64,000 nucleotides of DNA from Crocinitomicaceae bacterium (GCA_029249445.1 JAQWHI010000006.1:62001-126000), one strand, 5' to 3'. Shown: positions 43,364 to 53,508, counted from the stretch's first letter. Notes: generated by a model not told the origin, from the letters alone. Program-made: numbers and translations.

Positions 43364-46168
43364 TTAAGTCAATTCATCAGCTAAGTATCTGGCAGTATGT
43401 GATATTTCCATTGACGATTTCACAATCTTCTCCGGACTTCCTTGACAAACAATATTGCCCCCTCCTTTTCCACCCTCTGGACCAATATCAATGATATAAT
43501 CCGCAACTTTCACAATATCCAGGTTGTGCTCTATTACCAAAACTGTATTGCCTTCATCAACCAAGCGTTGCAGAACCTGAAGGAGCATTTTTATGTCTTC
43601 AAAATGTAAACCGGTAGATGGTTCATCAAGGATAAACATTGTGCTTCCAGTACTTTTCTTAGAGAGCTCTGATGACAACTTTATACGCTGTGCTTCCCCT
43701 CCTGAAAGCGTTGTAGACGGCTGTCCCAATTTAACATATCCCAAACCAACAGAGACTAATGTGGATAATATCCTATTAATTTTCGGAATACTTTCAAAAA
43801 AATCAGTAGCGTTATTAATCGTCATTTCAAGAACATCACTGATCGATTTCCCCTTGAATCGAACTTCTAAGGTTTCCCGATTGTATCGCTTACCATTGCA
43901 CGTTTCACATTCAACATATACATCAGGTAAAAAATTCATCTCTATCACTTTCATCCCACCTCCCCTACATGTTTCACACCTTCCGCCAACAACATTGAAT
44001 GAAAAGCGACCCGGCTTATAGCCGCGAATTTGGGCCTCTGGTAGACTTGCGAACAAAGAACGAATTTCATCAAACAACTTTGTATATGTTGCTGGGTTTG
44101 AACGAGGAGTTCTACCAATAGGGCTTTGGTCAATTTCAATTACTTTATCCAAAGAATCAATTCCAGAGATTGATTTGTAAGGCAGCGGTTTCTTCACGCC
44201 GTTGTATATTTCCTTTAGAAGGATCGGATAAAGCGTTTGATTGATCAAGGAAGACTTTCCACTACCAGAAACACCAGTAATACATGTAAATGTTCCCAAA
44301 GGGATTTTTAAATTGACCTGTTGTAAATTCCGCCCTGAAGCTCCTTTTAGGAGCAGGTTTTTACCATTCGTTGTTCTGCGCTTACTGGGTATCTCAATTT
44401 TTTTGACCCCTGTCAAATATTGATTTGTCAATGAATCTTTATTTTTTAATTCCTTTATCGGTGCAGCATTTACAATCTTTCCTCCATGAATTCCAGCTCC
44501 TGGACCTATGTCAACTACAAAATCAGCTGCTTCGATCATTTCTTTATCATGCTCTACAACAATTACTGAGTTTCCGGTATCACGCAGACGTTGTAATGAT
44601 CGAATAAGTCTTGAATTGTCGCGCTGATGCAAGCCGATAGAAGGCTCATCTAATACGTACAATACATTCATTAGTTCACTGCCGATTTGAGTAGCAAGTC
44701 GAATACGTTGGGCTTCTCCTCCGGATAAAGTTTTAGCAGATCGATGCAAAGTTAAATAGGTCAAACCAACTTCAACAATAAAACTGAGTCGAGCATTAAT
44801 CTCCTTTAAAATCTCAACTCCAATCACCCGATTCTGTTTCGATAGATGATCTTCAATAGATTCAAACCAAAAAGCAAGATCAGAAATATCCATTTGCGCC
44901 AATTCCCCAATATTCCGACCACCAATTCTAAAGTAATGTGCTTCTTTTTTTAAACGCGTCCCATTGCAGGTAGAACATACTTTCTTGTTCATGAAGCTCT
45001 GCGCCCAACGCTGAATAGGCGCTGAACTCTCCGAAGCATGTCTTGTTATAAAATTAATTATCCCTTCAAAAACGACGGATCTTCCCTTCTTCGAACGCTC
45101 TACACCTTCATTCCCATACAAAATGACGTGCATAACATCGTCAGGAATTTCAGAAATAACTGTGGTCAATGCATAACCCTCTTGAGCAAGGTAAGCATCT
45201 AGCTTCTCGAATATCCATTTTCGTTTGTATTCACCAAGTGGAACAATCCCACCTTTTTTTATCGTTTTTGAAGTGTCCGGAATAATTTTCTCAATGTCCA
45301 CCTCTGCCACTTCTCCTAGACCACTGCAGGACTTACACGCTCCATATGGAGAATTAAAAGAAAATAAATTTGGTTCAGGTTCAGGATAACTGATTCCGCT
45401 TGAAGGGCAGATTAAAGACCTACTAAAATGTCGAACTTCATTGGTTTCATAATCCATTATGATGAGTGATTTATTCCCATGCTTCATCGCAGTAACAACA
45501 TCATCGTAAATCCGCTGACGGTCTTTTACTCCTACTTTCAATCGATCAACAATAATGTCTACATCGTGTATCTTGTAGCGATCAAGTTTCATCCCTTTTT
45601 CAATATCTTTCAATTCTCCATCGACACGAACTTTGGTAAATCCGAGCTTTGTAATTTGTTCGAATAACTCACGGTAATGGCCTTTCCTTCCTTTTATTTT
45701 TGGGGAGAGTACAATGATTTTTTTTTCGAGATAATTTTCAATGATAAGATCAACAATTTGATCATCCGAATATTTTACCATTTCTTCATCAGTGACATAA
45801 GAATAGGCTGTGCTGACCCGAGCAAAAAGCAAACGCATGAAATCATAAATCTCGGTGATGGTCCCTACTGTGGAACGTGGCGATCTAGAAACTGTCTTTT
45901 GTTCAATAGAAATTACAGGACTTAATCCTTCAATTTTATCTACATCTGGACGTTCCAGACTCCCTAAAAATTGACGCGCATAAGCCGAAAAGGTTTCAAT
46001 GTATCGACGCTGTCCCTCTGCAAAAATTGTATCAAATGCTAAAGAGGACTTGCCACTGCCACTTAAGCCAGTAAAAACAACCAATTCATTTCTAGGGATT
46101 TTAAGGTCAACATTTTTCAAGTTGTGCTCTCGAGCCCCATAAACTTCTATGTAATCTTTTTTACTCAA
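43364..46168 (-). CDS. uvrA: Excinuclease ABC subunit A
   Basis: This damage-recognition ATPase of nucleotide excision repair has 934 residues with two ABC cassettes. The Walker A motifs are GLSGSGKSS and GVSGSGKSS, each with an LSGGEAQRI signature. The zinc-binding parts include CKSCSGLG, CSTCNGTRL and the CETCRGGG/CETCNGKRYN module, so all are present. The only plausible start near the conserved N-terminus is TTG at 46168. It converges with fabF. Confidence 0.96.
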   Translation of the reverse strand: MSKKDYIEVYGAREHNLKNVDLKIPRNELVVFTGLSGSGKSSLAFDTIFAEGQRRYIETFSAYARQFLGSLERPDVDKIEGLSPVISIEQKTVSRSPRSTVGTITEIYDFMRLLFARVSTAYSYVTDEEMVKYSDDQIVDLIIENYLEKKIIVLSPKIKGRKGHYRELFEQITKLGFTKVRVDGELKDIEKGMKLDRYKIHDVDIIVDRLKVGVKDRQRIYDDVVTAMKHGNKSLIIMDYETNEVRHFSRSLICPSSGISYPEPEPNLFSFNSPYGACKSCSGLGEVAEVDIEKIIPDTSKTIKKGGIVPLGEYKRKWIFEKLDAYLAQEGYALTTVISEIPDDVMHVILYGNEGVERSKKGRSVVFEGIINFITRHASESSAPIQRWAQSFMNKKVCSTCNGTRLKKEAHYFRIGGRNIGELAQMDISDLAFWFESIEDHLSKQNRVIGVEILKEINARLSFIVEVGLTYLTLHRSAKTLSGGEAQRIRLATQIGSELMNVLYVLDEPSIGLHQRDNSRLIRSLQRLRDTGNSVIVVEHDKEMIEAADFVVDIGPGAGIHGGKIVNAAPIKELKNKDSLTNQYLTGVKKIEIPSKRRTTNGKNLLLKGASGRNLQQVNLKIPLGTFTCITGVSGSGKSSLINQTLYPILLKEIYNGVKKPLPYKSISGIDSLDKVIEIDQSPIGRTPRSNPATYTKLFDEIRSLFASLPEAQIRGYKPGRFSFNVVGGRCETCRGGGMKVIEMNFLPDVYVECETCNGKRYNRETLEVRFKGKSISDVLEMTINNATDFFESIPKINRILSTLVSVGLGYVKLGQPSTTLSGGEAQRIKLSSELSKKSTGSTMFILDEPSTGLHFEDIKMLLQVLQRLVDEGNTVLVIEHNLDIVKVADYIIDIGPEGGKGGGNIVCQGSPEKIVKSSMEISHTARYLADELT

Positions 46169-46357
46169 CTTGCATAAATTTTTGACGCTCGGCAGTGGAG
46201 AGAATCAAATTACTGATCATTTTTACACCAATCAAGAACGAGTGAAAATATAATCGTGAAATTGCGAATTGCTTCGCGCAAAGCGTCACTGAAAAAGTAA
46301 AGGAAGAAAGTCGCGAAGTTGCCTGTTTATTCACTACACGAAAATAAGAAATAAGTC
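46169..46357. other. Non-coding gap between uvrA and the chimeric remnant
   Basis: No gene or clear promoter is seen. An imperfect inverted repeat (TTGCGAA with TTCGCGCAA, about 46262-46281) has no T run after it. The region is a shorter leftover beside the pseudogene at 46358-46805. Confidence 0.4.
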
Positions 46358-46805
46358 TTATTTATTTTTAGGTGCAGTATGTTTTATTGTATTTCTGTAC
46401 AATATAGCGAATACGAAAAAGAAATAGGAAATGAAGAGTACAATTGGCAACCCAAGATCAAGTTGAATTAAATTCACCATTGCAACTGCAAAAATACTTG
46501 AAAAAGCTCCAATTAGGAGAAAAACGTACCAAACTTTTCGATCGGTAAGACCTGAATACACCAAGTGATGTGTGGTATGATCTTTTCCGCCAACCATTGG
46601 AGACTTGCCTTTCTTCAATCAGAATAGGGGAAACACCATACTTCTCAAGAATATGAAGAGAATCCGACTCTCCAGCGTCAGGCAAACCTCCGACAAGTTT
46701 TGTTTCATACTCATCTCCCATAAATCGGGTTAAAAAAGTAACATTATACGAAGGACCAGCGATGTTAAATCGATTGATAATGCGCAAAATCTTTATTTTT
46801 TTCAC
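46358..46805 (-). pseudogene. Chimeric remnant: glycosyltransferase N-terminus fused out of frame to WecA/MraY-type C-terminus
   Basis: From a GTG at 46805 the minus strand encodes about 65 residues typical of a family 4 glycosyltransferase start (KILRIINRFNIAGPSYN, ETKLVGGLPDAGE). Near 46613-46625 this meets, in a different frame, the C-terminal part of a polyprenyl-phosphate GlcNAc-1-phosphate transferase (GKDHTTHHLVYSG, then two membrane helices). Neither part could be a working enzyme: the transferase lacks its catalytic N-terminal two thirds, and the glycosyltransferase lacks its sugar-nucleotide domain. A deletion joining two genes of a former polysaccharide cluster explains it best. 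Confidence 0.8.
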
Positions 46806-46927
46806 AGCGTGTTTTTGTCGTATCTGCTAAATAATAAAGGAGTATTTCGTGCACTTTTGTTTAAAAGTTTTTGAACTAAAGGCGCGTTCAATGAATATTC
46901 TTTCGAGATTTAGCTAAAAGATATACG

Positions 46928-48391
46928 ATGAAGATACTAAGTTATTGTGTAATATGTTTCGTATTTGTCACAAATATATCATTCGCGCAAAATAGAATAA
47001 CGAATGCAGTGCACTCTTTTGTCAATGATGCAGGGATGAAACACGCCTCTATCAGCATACAAATAGTTGATCTTAAAGGGTATAATGTACTCTCCGAATA
47101 CAATCCCAATTTGACTCTACCGACTGCATCCACAGCAAAATTATTTTCTACTGCTACTGCAATAGAACTATTGGGACCCAACTATCATCCAAAAACAAGA
47201 CTTTACATTGATGGAAACATAGATTCTGCAGGAATATTGAATGGAAATATTTGGATTCGAGGAGGGGGAGATCCATCGCTAGCTAGTAAATATTTCACAA
47301 ATGAAGGAGAGGAATTGGATTTCATGCAAGAATGGATTGTCCAATTAAAAGATATGGGTATAAAAAAAGTGAATGGAGGCGTCATTGCAGATGCATCAGA
47401 ATTTCATTTTGAAGGAGTTCCTGATGATTGGAATTGGGTTGACATGGGAAATTACTACGGTGCTGGACCATCTGGTCTCACCATATATGACAACCTATTG
47501 CGATATACATTCACCACAGCCTCAGTTCCTGGAGAACCATCTATCCTAAAGTCGATCGAACCAGAAGTTCCAAATCTCAACTTTCATAACTACATAAAAT
47601 CATCCAACCGTAAAGGAGATAATTCTTATCTTTATGGTGCGCCATTTTCGCTAGATCGATTTGGAACAGGTACGCTGCCTGTGGGACAAAATTCATTCGT
47701 GGTTAAAGGCAGCCTGCCTGATCCAGAAAACCAATTCGCTTACGAATTTAACAAGGCTTTAATCGAATCGGGAATAAGTGTATTTGCACCGGCCAAATCA
47801 GCCAGATCAGAACAAATTTCAAGTTCAAATAAGTCGTATCAAAACAGAACTCTTGTGCATACACAGGAAGGAATCAAGGTAAATGAGATCATTAAAGAAA
47901 CCAATCATAAAAGTATCAATCTATTTGCAGAGCACTTAATCAACTTAATTGGATATACAAGCACTGGGAATGGAAGTACAGTTCAAGGTCTCAAAATTTT
48001 AAAAAAGTACTGGGAAGGGAAACTCAACACAGAAGGACTCGTGATAAATGATGGAAGTGGTTTATCTCGATCAAATGCAATTTCAGCATCCCATTTCACT
48101 CAACTTTTGTACTACATGCAAAACGCAAAAGACTTCAGTTGCTTTTACAATTCACTTCCAACTGCGGGTGTAAGTGGAACACTAAAAAACCTTTGTAAAA
48201 ATCAAGCCGGACAAAATCGAATCAAAGCCAAAAGTGGAACAATGACGCGCATCAAGAGTTATGCCGGATATGTAAAAACGACCAGCAATAAAAATTTGGC
48301 ATTCGCAATTGTCGTAAACAATTCAACCTACTCAAGACGTGAGCTAAAGTCCAAAATTGAGCAACTACTAAATGCAATTGCCACTTATTGA
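46928..48391 (+). CDS. dacB: D-alanyl-D-alanine carboxypeptidase/endopeptidase (PBP4 type)
   Basis: This exported 487-residue penicillin-binding protein trims or cuts peptidoglycan cross-links. The signal peptide is about 1-20 (NISFAQ). The active-site serine Ser68 is in TASTAK (SxxK, Lys71), the SxN motif is SIN in NHKSINLFAEHL, and the KTG box is KSGT in KAKSGTM. The large insertion between SxxK and SxN matches class C PBP4. Its 3' end overlaps ddl by 7 bases on the opposite strand. Confidence 0.95.
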   Translation: MKILSYCVICFVFVTNISFAQNRITNAVHSFVNDAGMKHASISIQIVDLKGYNVLSEYNPNLTLPTASTAKLFSTATAIELLGPNYHPKTRLYIDGNIDSAGILNGNIWIRGGGDPSLASKYFTNEGEELDFMQEWIVQLKDMGIKKVNGGVIADASEFHFEGVPDDWNWVDMGNYYGAGPSGLTIYDNLLRYTFTTASVPGEPSILKSIEPEVPNLNFHNYIKSSNRKGDNSYLYGAPFSLDRFGTGTLPVGQNSFVVKGSLPDPENQFAYEFNKALIESGISVFAPAKSARSEQISSSNKSYQNRTLVHTQEGIKVNEIIKETNHKSINLFAEHLINLIGYTSTGNGSTVQGLKILKKYWEGKLNTEGLVINDGSGLSRSNAISASHFTQLLYYMQNAKDFSCFYNSLPTAGVSGTLKNLCKNQAGQNRIKAKSGTMTRIKSYAGYVKTTSNKNLAFAIVVNNSTYSRRELKSKIEQLLNAIATY

Positions 48392-49350
48392 TCCAGCTCA
48401 GCTCCAATTATCTCGGTCCAAAACCCTTTGGTTGAAATCGATGCAGAAGAAAGCATTTTAGGTACAATACTTTCATCAGAAAAACCTGGTGTTGTATTTA
48501 CCTCAATGACAAATGGAATACCACCAACTAATATAAAGTCAATGCGTGCGATTGATCTCAAATTTAGTAATTGATAAATTTCTTTTGTGATTTTTTGGAC
48601 TTGAATGGTACTATTTTCAGAAATACGTGCAGGTGTTATCTCCTCGGAAAGACCTTGATATTTCGCCTCATAATCAAAAAAATCATTCTCTGAGACAATC
48701 TCAGTTAGTGGCAATGTTTGAATTCCTTCAGAAGTTCGATAAGCACCACAAGTCACCTCTACACCATCAAGAAAGGACTCCAAGATAACTGATTCTCCTT
48801 CTGCGAATGCATCCTCAATCGCAGCGCTCAATTGTCCAACTTCTTTTACTTTAGCGATTCCATAACTCGATCCCGAATCACAAGGTTTTACAAAAATTGG
48901 CAACCCTAACTCTTCAATCATTTGTTCCACATCGCCGACTTCTCGGGCATCAGAAAAATACATTGACTTCGCCACGTTGTATCCAAAACCTCGCAAAAAC
49001 TCATTACAATACCATTTGTCAAACGATAACTGAGAAGCCAGCGGACCCGAGTTCACATAGGGAAGTCCAATCATATCCAGATACGCCTGAATTTTGCCGT
49101 TCTCTCCTGGATCTCCATGAATGTAAACAATTACTGCATCAATTTTATCCACTCCATTATTAAATGTAAAATCAATTGAGTTGAGCGATAATTTAATTCC
49201 ATTCACTTCAATGAACCACCCATCGCGCTGAAGATAAATTAAATATGCATCATAAGCATCCGGAAAATTTTTCAAAATATTGCGGGCACTCTTTACTGAT
49301 ATGTCGAATTCAGAGGAAAATCCCCCACATATAATACCAAACTTTTTCAT
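48385..49350 (-). CDS. ddl: D-alanine-D-alanine ligase
   Basis: This ATP-grasp enzyme makes the D-Ala-D-Ala dipeptide for peptidoglycan. Its 321 residues include the N-terminal IICGGFSSEFDISVKSA, VYIHGDPGENG, LPIFVKPCDSGSSYGIAKV and FVIEVNTTPGFSDESIVPKM. I use the ATG at 49350; the TTG two codons upstream is less likely. It faces dacB tail to tail, so ligation and trimming of the same dipeptide are encoded side by side. Confidence 0.94.
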   Translation of the reverse strand: MKKFGIICGGFSSEFDISVKSARNILKNFPDAYDAYLIYLQRDGWFIEVNGIKLSLNSIDFTFNNGVDKIDAVIVYIHGDPGENGKIQAYLDMIGLPYVNSGPLASQLSFDKWYCNEFLRGFGYNVAKSMYFSDAREVGDVEQMIEELGLPIFVKPCDSGSSYGIAKVKEVGQLSAAIEDAFAEGESVILESFLDGVEVTCGAYRTSEGIQTLPLTEIVSENDFFDYEAKYQGLSEEITPARISENSTIQVQKITKEIYQLLNLRSIARIDFILVGGIPFVIEVNTTPGFSDESIVPKMLSSASISTKGFWTEIIGAELDQ

Positions 49351-49558
49351 CTTCAATAAATTGCTTAGATACTAATTTAGGAGATTATACCCTTGTTCTC
49401 CAAAAACCAAATAAAAGTTATGCCCAATATCCATGTTAACTAGTCTTTCACCATAACACAAATCATTTCTAAGCATCAATCCCAAATAAACAAAAAAGAA
49501 AACCCACCAATGATCTAAAAAATAATTGAGAGATCTTCGAGGAATTACTCTTGATTGT

Positions 49559-49566
49559 TACTTTTG
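49559..49566 (+). promoter_or_regulatory. -7 promoter element of the acyltransferase gene
   Basis: TACTTTTG matches TAnnTTTG exactly and ends 16 bases before the ATG at 49583. It lies inside the longer TTG reading frame from 49526 and therefore argues for the ATG start. Confidence 0.5.
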
Positions 49567-49582
49567 CTCAATAAACGATCTC

Positions 49583-50905
49583 ATGCGCATCATCTATTTA
49601 ATCATGTTTTTTACTTTAAGATATTCTACATGGATTATTTATCCGCGTTTCAGAAGAGTAAATGGGCCCAAATCATTCTATGGCAGAACCATATTCGTAA
49701 GTAACCACCCTGCTTCTTTTATGGATCCACTCGTCATTGCTGCAAAACAGCGTTCAATTTTGTTCTTCATGACACGGTCTGATGTATTTACAAAATTTAC
49801 AAAACCATTCCTGTGGGCCTGCCAAATGCTCCCAATCTACAGGCAATTAGATGGTGGAGATACGCGCTCAAAAAATGATCTTGTCTTTGAAAAAACGTCA
49901 AAAATACTCTCCAGAGGAAGAAACCTTCTCATCTTTGGGGAAGGTTTTACAGATGATGTTTTTATTCGAAGATTGAAGCCTGTAAAAAAAGGAGCCGTAA
50001 AAATCGGATTTACTGCACTCGAAAAGCTAAACTGGAAAAAGAAAGTATATATTGCTGCAATTGGCTGTAATTATTCTGATCCCAATCAAATGCGAAGTGA
50101 TTTGCTAATTGCCAACTCCGAACCAATTTGTCTAAATGATTATCGAGAGGCATACGAAACAAATCCAATAAAAGTTGTTTCTGAACTTACAGCATTAATT
50201 CAGAAGTTGATGCAAGAGCAAATTACCCACATCGAAAAGACAGGAAATTCTGAATTGCATGAAAATATAATGATACTTACGCGCAAGGGAATGAATGCGA
50301 TTTCATTTGATCCAGCAATCTCTCTCTACGAACGCTGGAAATATTCACAGAATTTAGCAACTTGGCTCAACAAGCAAGATATTAATACGGATGAAAAACT
50401 TCAAACAATTCAAGAGGAGTTAGAAAATTACATCAAACTCCTCAAGCGAATGAAACTAAATGATGCTCTCGTTTATTGGAAAAAAACCAATGGAACCCGT
50501 TCCAAAGAGTGGGCCGCATTGTTGCTACTGTTCCCACTAATGATAGTTGGTCTAATTCACTGTTTTATTCCTTACTATTTCGTAAAAAATTTCACTGAAA
50601 AAACATTTAAGCGTCGTGTATTTTGGAGCTCTGTAAAAATGATTTTAGCGAAATTTTCAATTGGTATTTTCAACCTCCCCTTCATTTTTGTGTTTTATCA
50701 TTTTATCTATCCAAGTTGGTGGCTTGCAATTGCTTACTTCACCTCTATTGGATTGACAGGAACTGTGGCTTATATATGGTTCAATAACTTTAAATCACTA
50801 AAAGCAAAAAATGCTGTAAACAAAGTAGATCTGTCAGCATTAATCGCAAAACGAGACCATTTAAATACAAAATTATTGGATATTTTACCTCAAGAATTGG
50901 CGTGA
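49583..50905 (+). CDS. PlsC-like 1-acyl-glycerol-3-phosphate acyltransferase family protein
   Basis: This 440-residue protein has an N-terminal hydrophobic segment, then the acyltransferase motif SNHPASFMDPLV (NHx4D) and LPIYRQLDGGD. GEGFTDD is the likely EGTR-equivalent block. A long helical middle domain is followed by about four transmembrane helices at the end (WAALLLLFPLMIVGLIHCF, GIFNLPFIFVFYHF). The C-terminal membrane extension is not part of the short PlsC family and is seen in larger Bacteroidota members. It probably acts in phospholipid synthesis; the acceptor is uncertain. Confidence 0.87.
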   Translation: MRIIYLIMFFTLRYSTWIIYPRFRRVNGPKSFYGRTIFVSNHPASFMDPLVIAAKQRSILFFMTRSDVFTKFTKPFLWACQMLPIYRQLDGGDTRSKNDLVFEKTSKILSRGRNLLIFGEGFTDDVFIRRLKPVKKGAVKIGFTALEKLNWKKKVYIAAIGCNYSDPNQMRSDLLIANSEPICLNDYREAYETNPIKVVSELTALIQKLMQEQITHIEKTGNSELHENIMILTRKGMNAISFDPAISLYERWKYSQNLATWLNKQDINTDEKLQTIQEELENYIKLLKRMKLNDALVYWKKTNGTRSKEWAALLLLFPLMIVGLIHCFIPYYFVKNFTEKTFKRRVFWSSVKMILAKFSIGIFNLPFIFVFYHFIYPSWWLAIAYFTSIGLTGTVAYIWFNNFKSLKAKNAVNKVDLSALIAKRDHLNTKLLDILPQELA

Positions 50906-50942
50906 CCGCAAGAACTGAAATTATTAGGACTTACACCCACCA

Positions 50943-51305
50943 CTATCCACGTATACGAACAAAATAAATTAATCCGACTCCAAGAAGCACGGAAATTAAA
51001 ATATTTAGGATTGCTACTAGATGGTTTCCCGAATTTAACAATTGAAAAGTCTCATTTCCAAAAGTACTAAACGTGCTAAATCCGCCACAAAAACCAACAA
51101 TAAACAATGGGTGGATCCATTCGTATTCAGACGATTTTTCATCGAGAATCACTACAAAAAATGCGAGCAAAATACAGGCCATCATATTGGAAAGAAACGT
51201 CCCCATTGGAAAGTTCGTGAAAAATAGTTGAACCGAGGCTTTTCCGATTAAAAATCGTAAAAGACTACCGAGTCCACCCCCAAGAAAAACGAGTAAATAA
51301 ATCAT
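50943..51305 (-). CDS. crcB: Fluoride channel/exporter CrcB (Fluc)
   Basis: This 120-residue membrane protein has four helices and the Fluc signatures GGGLGSLLRFLIG, GTFLSNMMAC and GFCGGFSTFSTFGNETFQLL, in which the Phe box lines the fluoride path. Its ATG overlaps the PAP2 stop by 4 bases. I see no fluoride riboswitch upstream of this operon, so expression is probably constitutive with obgE. Confidence 0.94.
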   Translation of the reverse strand: MIYLLVFLGGGLGSLLRFLIGKASVQLFFTNFPMGTFLSNMMACILLAFFVVILDEKSSEYEWIHPLFIVGFCGGFSTFSTFGNETFQLLNSGNHLVAILNILISVLLGVGLIYFVRIRG

Positions 51306-51901
51306 TTTCGCATCACTTCTTTTCTAATAATGGCAATATAAAAAAAACGGTAGACAATCACTGCAACAAGAATGCCTAAAGCTGCTCCTCCAAGAATATC
51401 GGTAAGATAGTGTACACCGAGATAAATCCGACTGAAGGAAACTAGTAGAGCTATAGAAATCAAAACAAATGAAATGCGCTGGTATTGTTTCTTTAGTACC
51501 AAAGAAACAAAAGTACAAAGTCCGAAAAAATTCGCAGCATGAGATGAGACAAAGCCAAACATTCCACCTTTGTAATAGTCGTCTGGTCCCAATTGATAAA
51601 AATGAAGCTGTTCAGAAAGAACTGCATTGTGTGATGGCCTATAACGCATTACATATTCCTTTATCAGTTGTGATGAAATTAAATCGGAAAGTCCTACTAC
51701 TACCAATGCCGCAAGCACAAAAAACAACGTCATTCTAGTGTTGAATTTATTCCAATACATCATAATTAATACAATGTACATCGGAAGCCAAATTAATTTT
51801 CCAGAAACTGCCCACATAAATTCATCCAAAAAAGGATTGTGCCAGCTATTTACAGCAAGGACAATGGAATGATCAATTGCTTCTATATAATCAATCATCA
51901 T
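51302..51901 (-). CDS. PAP2-superfamily membrane phosphatase
   Basis: This 199-residue integral membrane phosphatase has the three PAP2 signature motifs: [11 protein letters not shown], a variant SSHA in [12 protein letters not shown], and [17 protein letters not shown]. Relatives dephosphorylate undecaprenyl diphosphate or phosphatidic acid; the substrate is not visible. The start at 51901 (or 51898) overlaps the obgE stop by 8-11 bases, and the stop overlaps crcB, forming a tight obgE-PAP2-crcB unit. Confidence 0.92.
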   Translation of the reverse strand: MMIDYIEAIDHSIVLAVNSWHNPFLDEFMWAVSGKLIWLPMYIVLIMMYWNKFNTRMTLFFVLAALVVVGLSDLISSQLIKEYVMRYRPSHNAVLSEQLHFYQLGPDDYYKGGMFGFVSSHAANFFGLCTFVSLVLKKQYQRISFVLISIALLVSFSRIYLGVHYLTDILGGAALGILVAVIVYRFFYIAIIRKEVMRK

Positions 51902-52886
51902 TAAGCGTTTTCCAAATAAGGTCATTCAATTCAACCAGCCCAATCTGGGCAACAGAGGAGATGAACAAATGAGGAACATTTGGTGGTAGCGTTGGTATAA
52001 TTTCTTCCTTTAATTCCTCATCTAACATGTCACTCTTCGTAACTGCCAAGATAATATCCTTATGAATCAGTTCTGGATTATATTGATTGAGCTCGTTAAA
52101 AAGCACCTTATATTCATTTGCAATATCATCACTGTCTGCTGGTACCATAAACAAGAGCAATGAATTTCTTTCGATATGACGTAAAAAACGCAAGCCCAAT
52201 CCCTTTCCCTTGTGCGCATTTTCAATGATCCCAGGTATATCTGCCATCACATAGGAACGCAAATCACGGTATTTTACAATCCCCAAGTTTGGTTTTAGCG
52301 TTGTGAATGGATAGTCTGCAATTTCCGGCTTCGCGGCAGAAACGACTGAAAGTAAGGTGCTTTTTCCAGCATTTGGAAATCCAACCAGTCCCACATCGGC
52401 TAGTAATTTGAGTTCTAAAATTTTCCAACTTTCAATTCCATCTTCTCCAGATTGAGCGAATCTAGGCGTTTGATTCGTCGATGATTTAAAGTTGTTGTTA
52501 CCAAGACCACCTCGACCTCCTCTCTGAATGATCTTCTCCTCTCCATCTTCTGTAATTTCAAAAAGAATTTCATTGGTTTCAGCATCCCGAGCAATCGTGC
52601 CTAAAGGCACTTCAATGTATTCGTCCCTCCCTTGAGCTCCCGTTTTCAAATTCCCAGAACCATGCACTCCATGTCCGGCTTTGATGTGTTTGGAAAATTT
52701 CAAATGAAGCAGGGTCCAAAGCTGCTTATTACCACGAACGATTACATGCCCTCCACGACCTCCATCTCCTCCATCAGGACCGCCTTTCGGGATGTACTTT
52801 TCTCTGCGAAAATGACTTGAACCTCCTCCTCCGTTACCAGAAGTGGTGTGAATCTTAACATAATCGACAAAATTTCCCGAAGCCAT
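51891..52886 (-). CDS. obgE: Obg-family ribosome-assembly GTPase
   Basis: This 331-residue protein has the glycine-rich Obg fold (about 1-158: [33 protein letters not shown]) and a GTPase domain with [12 protein letters not shown], the switch region [17 protein letters not shown] and TKSD. It acts in late 50S subunit assembly and stress control. The usual C-terminal extra domain is short. A -7 box (TAAATTTG, minus strand 52901-52894) ends only 7 bases before the ATG, implying an almost leaderless transcript. Confidence 0.96.
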   Translation of the reverse strand: MASGNFVDYVKIHTTSGNGGGGSSHFRREKYIPKGGPDGGDGGRGGHVIVRGNKQLWTLLHLKFSKHIKAGHGVHGSGNLKTGAQGRDEYIEVPLGTIARDAETNEILFEITEDGEEKIIQRGGRGGLGNNNFKSSTNQTPRFAQSGEDGIESWKILELKLLADVGLVGFPNAGKSTLLSVVSAAKPEIADYPFTTLKPNLGIVKYRDLRSYVMADIPGIIENAHKGKGLGLRFLRHIERNSLLLFMVPADSDDIANEYKVLFNELNQYNPELIHKDIILAVTKSDMLDEELKEEIIPTLPPNVPHLFISSVAQIGLVELNDLIWKTLNDD

Positions 52887-52893
52887 TGCACTA

Positions 52894-52901
52894 CAAATTT
52901 A
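52894..52901 (-). promoter_or_regulatory. -7 promoter element of obgE-PAP2-crcB
   Basis: TAAATTTG on the minus strand (52901 to 52894) matches the consensus exactly and lies 7 bases before the obgE ATG, leaving a leader of only a few bases. Confidence 0.45.
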
Positions 52902-52931
52902 ATTGTGTTAAGTTCTCTTTAACCGCTAAAA

Positions 52932-53504
52932 TTACAAGGATGCGATGGCATCAAAAAGACGGTTGGTAATGTCTTGAATCGTTCCGAGTCCATCAATTTT
53001 TATCCATTTGTTTTGTGCTGAATAATAGTCAATGACTGGAGCTGTTTCATTTTTATATACATCGATTCTATTTTGTATCACTGCAGGATTCGCATCGTCA
53101 GGACGTCCACTAGTTTTCGCTCGGTTTGCCAACCTTTCTCTGAGTTCATCTTCTTGGACATCCAAAGATATCATTGAAGTGATTGATGTATTGATTTCTG
53201 ACAGCAATTCGTCCAATGCAGCTGCTTGGGCATTTGTTCTTGGGAAACCGTCAAAAATAAATCCTTTCGGATCACGATGGTTTAAGACTTCAGCTTTCAA
53301 CATATTTATCGTTACCTCATCAGGAACAAGCTGCCCGTTATCCATAAAGCTCTTCGCAAGAATACCAAGATCAGTTTCACCTTTAATATTTGCTCTAAAA
53401 ATATCTCCAGTTGATAAATGAACCAACCCATATTTATCAATTAATCGCTCTGATTGTGTTCCTTTTCCTGCACCTGGAGGTCCAAATAATACAATATTCA
53501 ACAT
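52932..53504 (-). CDS. adk: Adenylate kinase
   Basis: This 190-residue kinase interconverts ATP + AMP and 2 ADP. It has the P-loop GPPGAGKGTQSE, STGDIF, DGFPRTNAQA and the short lid RAKTSGRPDD, the zinc-free short form. I start at the ATG at 53504; a longer frame from 53543 overlaps the preceding hpt gene and is rejected. It lies 4 bases after hpt. Confidence 0.96.
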   Translation of the reverse strand: MLNIVLFGPPGAGKGTQSERLIDKYGLVHLSTGDIFRANIKGETDLGILAKSFMDNGQLVPDEVTINMLKAEVLNHRDPKGFIFDGFPRTNAQAAALDELLSEINTSITSMISLDVQEDELRERLANRAKTSGRPDDANPAVIQNRIDVYKNETAPVIDYYSAQNKWIKIDGLGTIQDITNRLFDAIASL

Positions 53505-53508
53505 GCTT

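Noticed and set aside
46262..46281. Imperfect inverted repeat next to uvrA as a terminator or mobile-element end
   Set aside because: It has a 2-base bulge, no T run and no matching partner that I can see.
46458..46805. 115-residue protein between uvrA and dacB
   Set aside because: Only about the first 65 residues look like a glycosyltransferase; the rest is the WecA-type gene read in the wrong frame.
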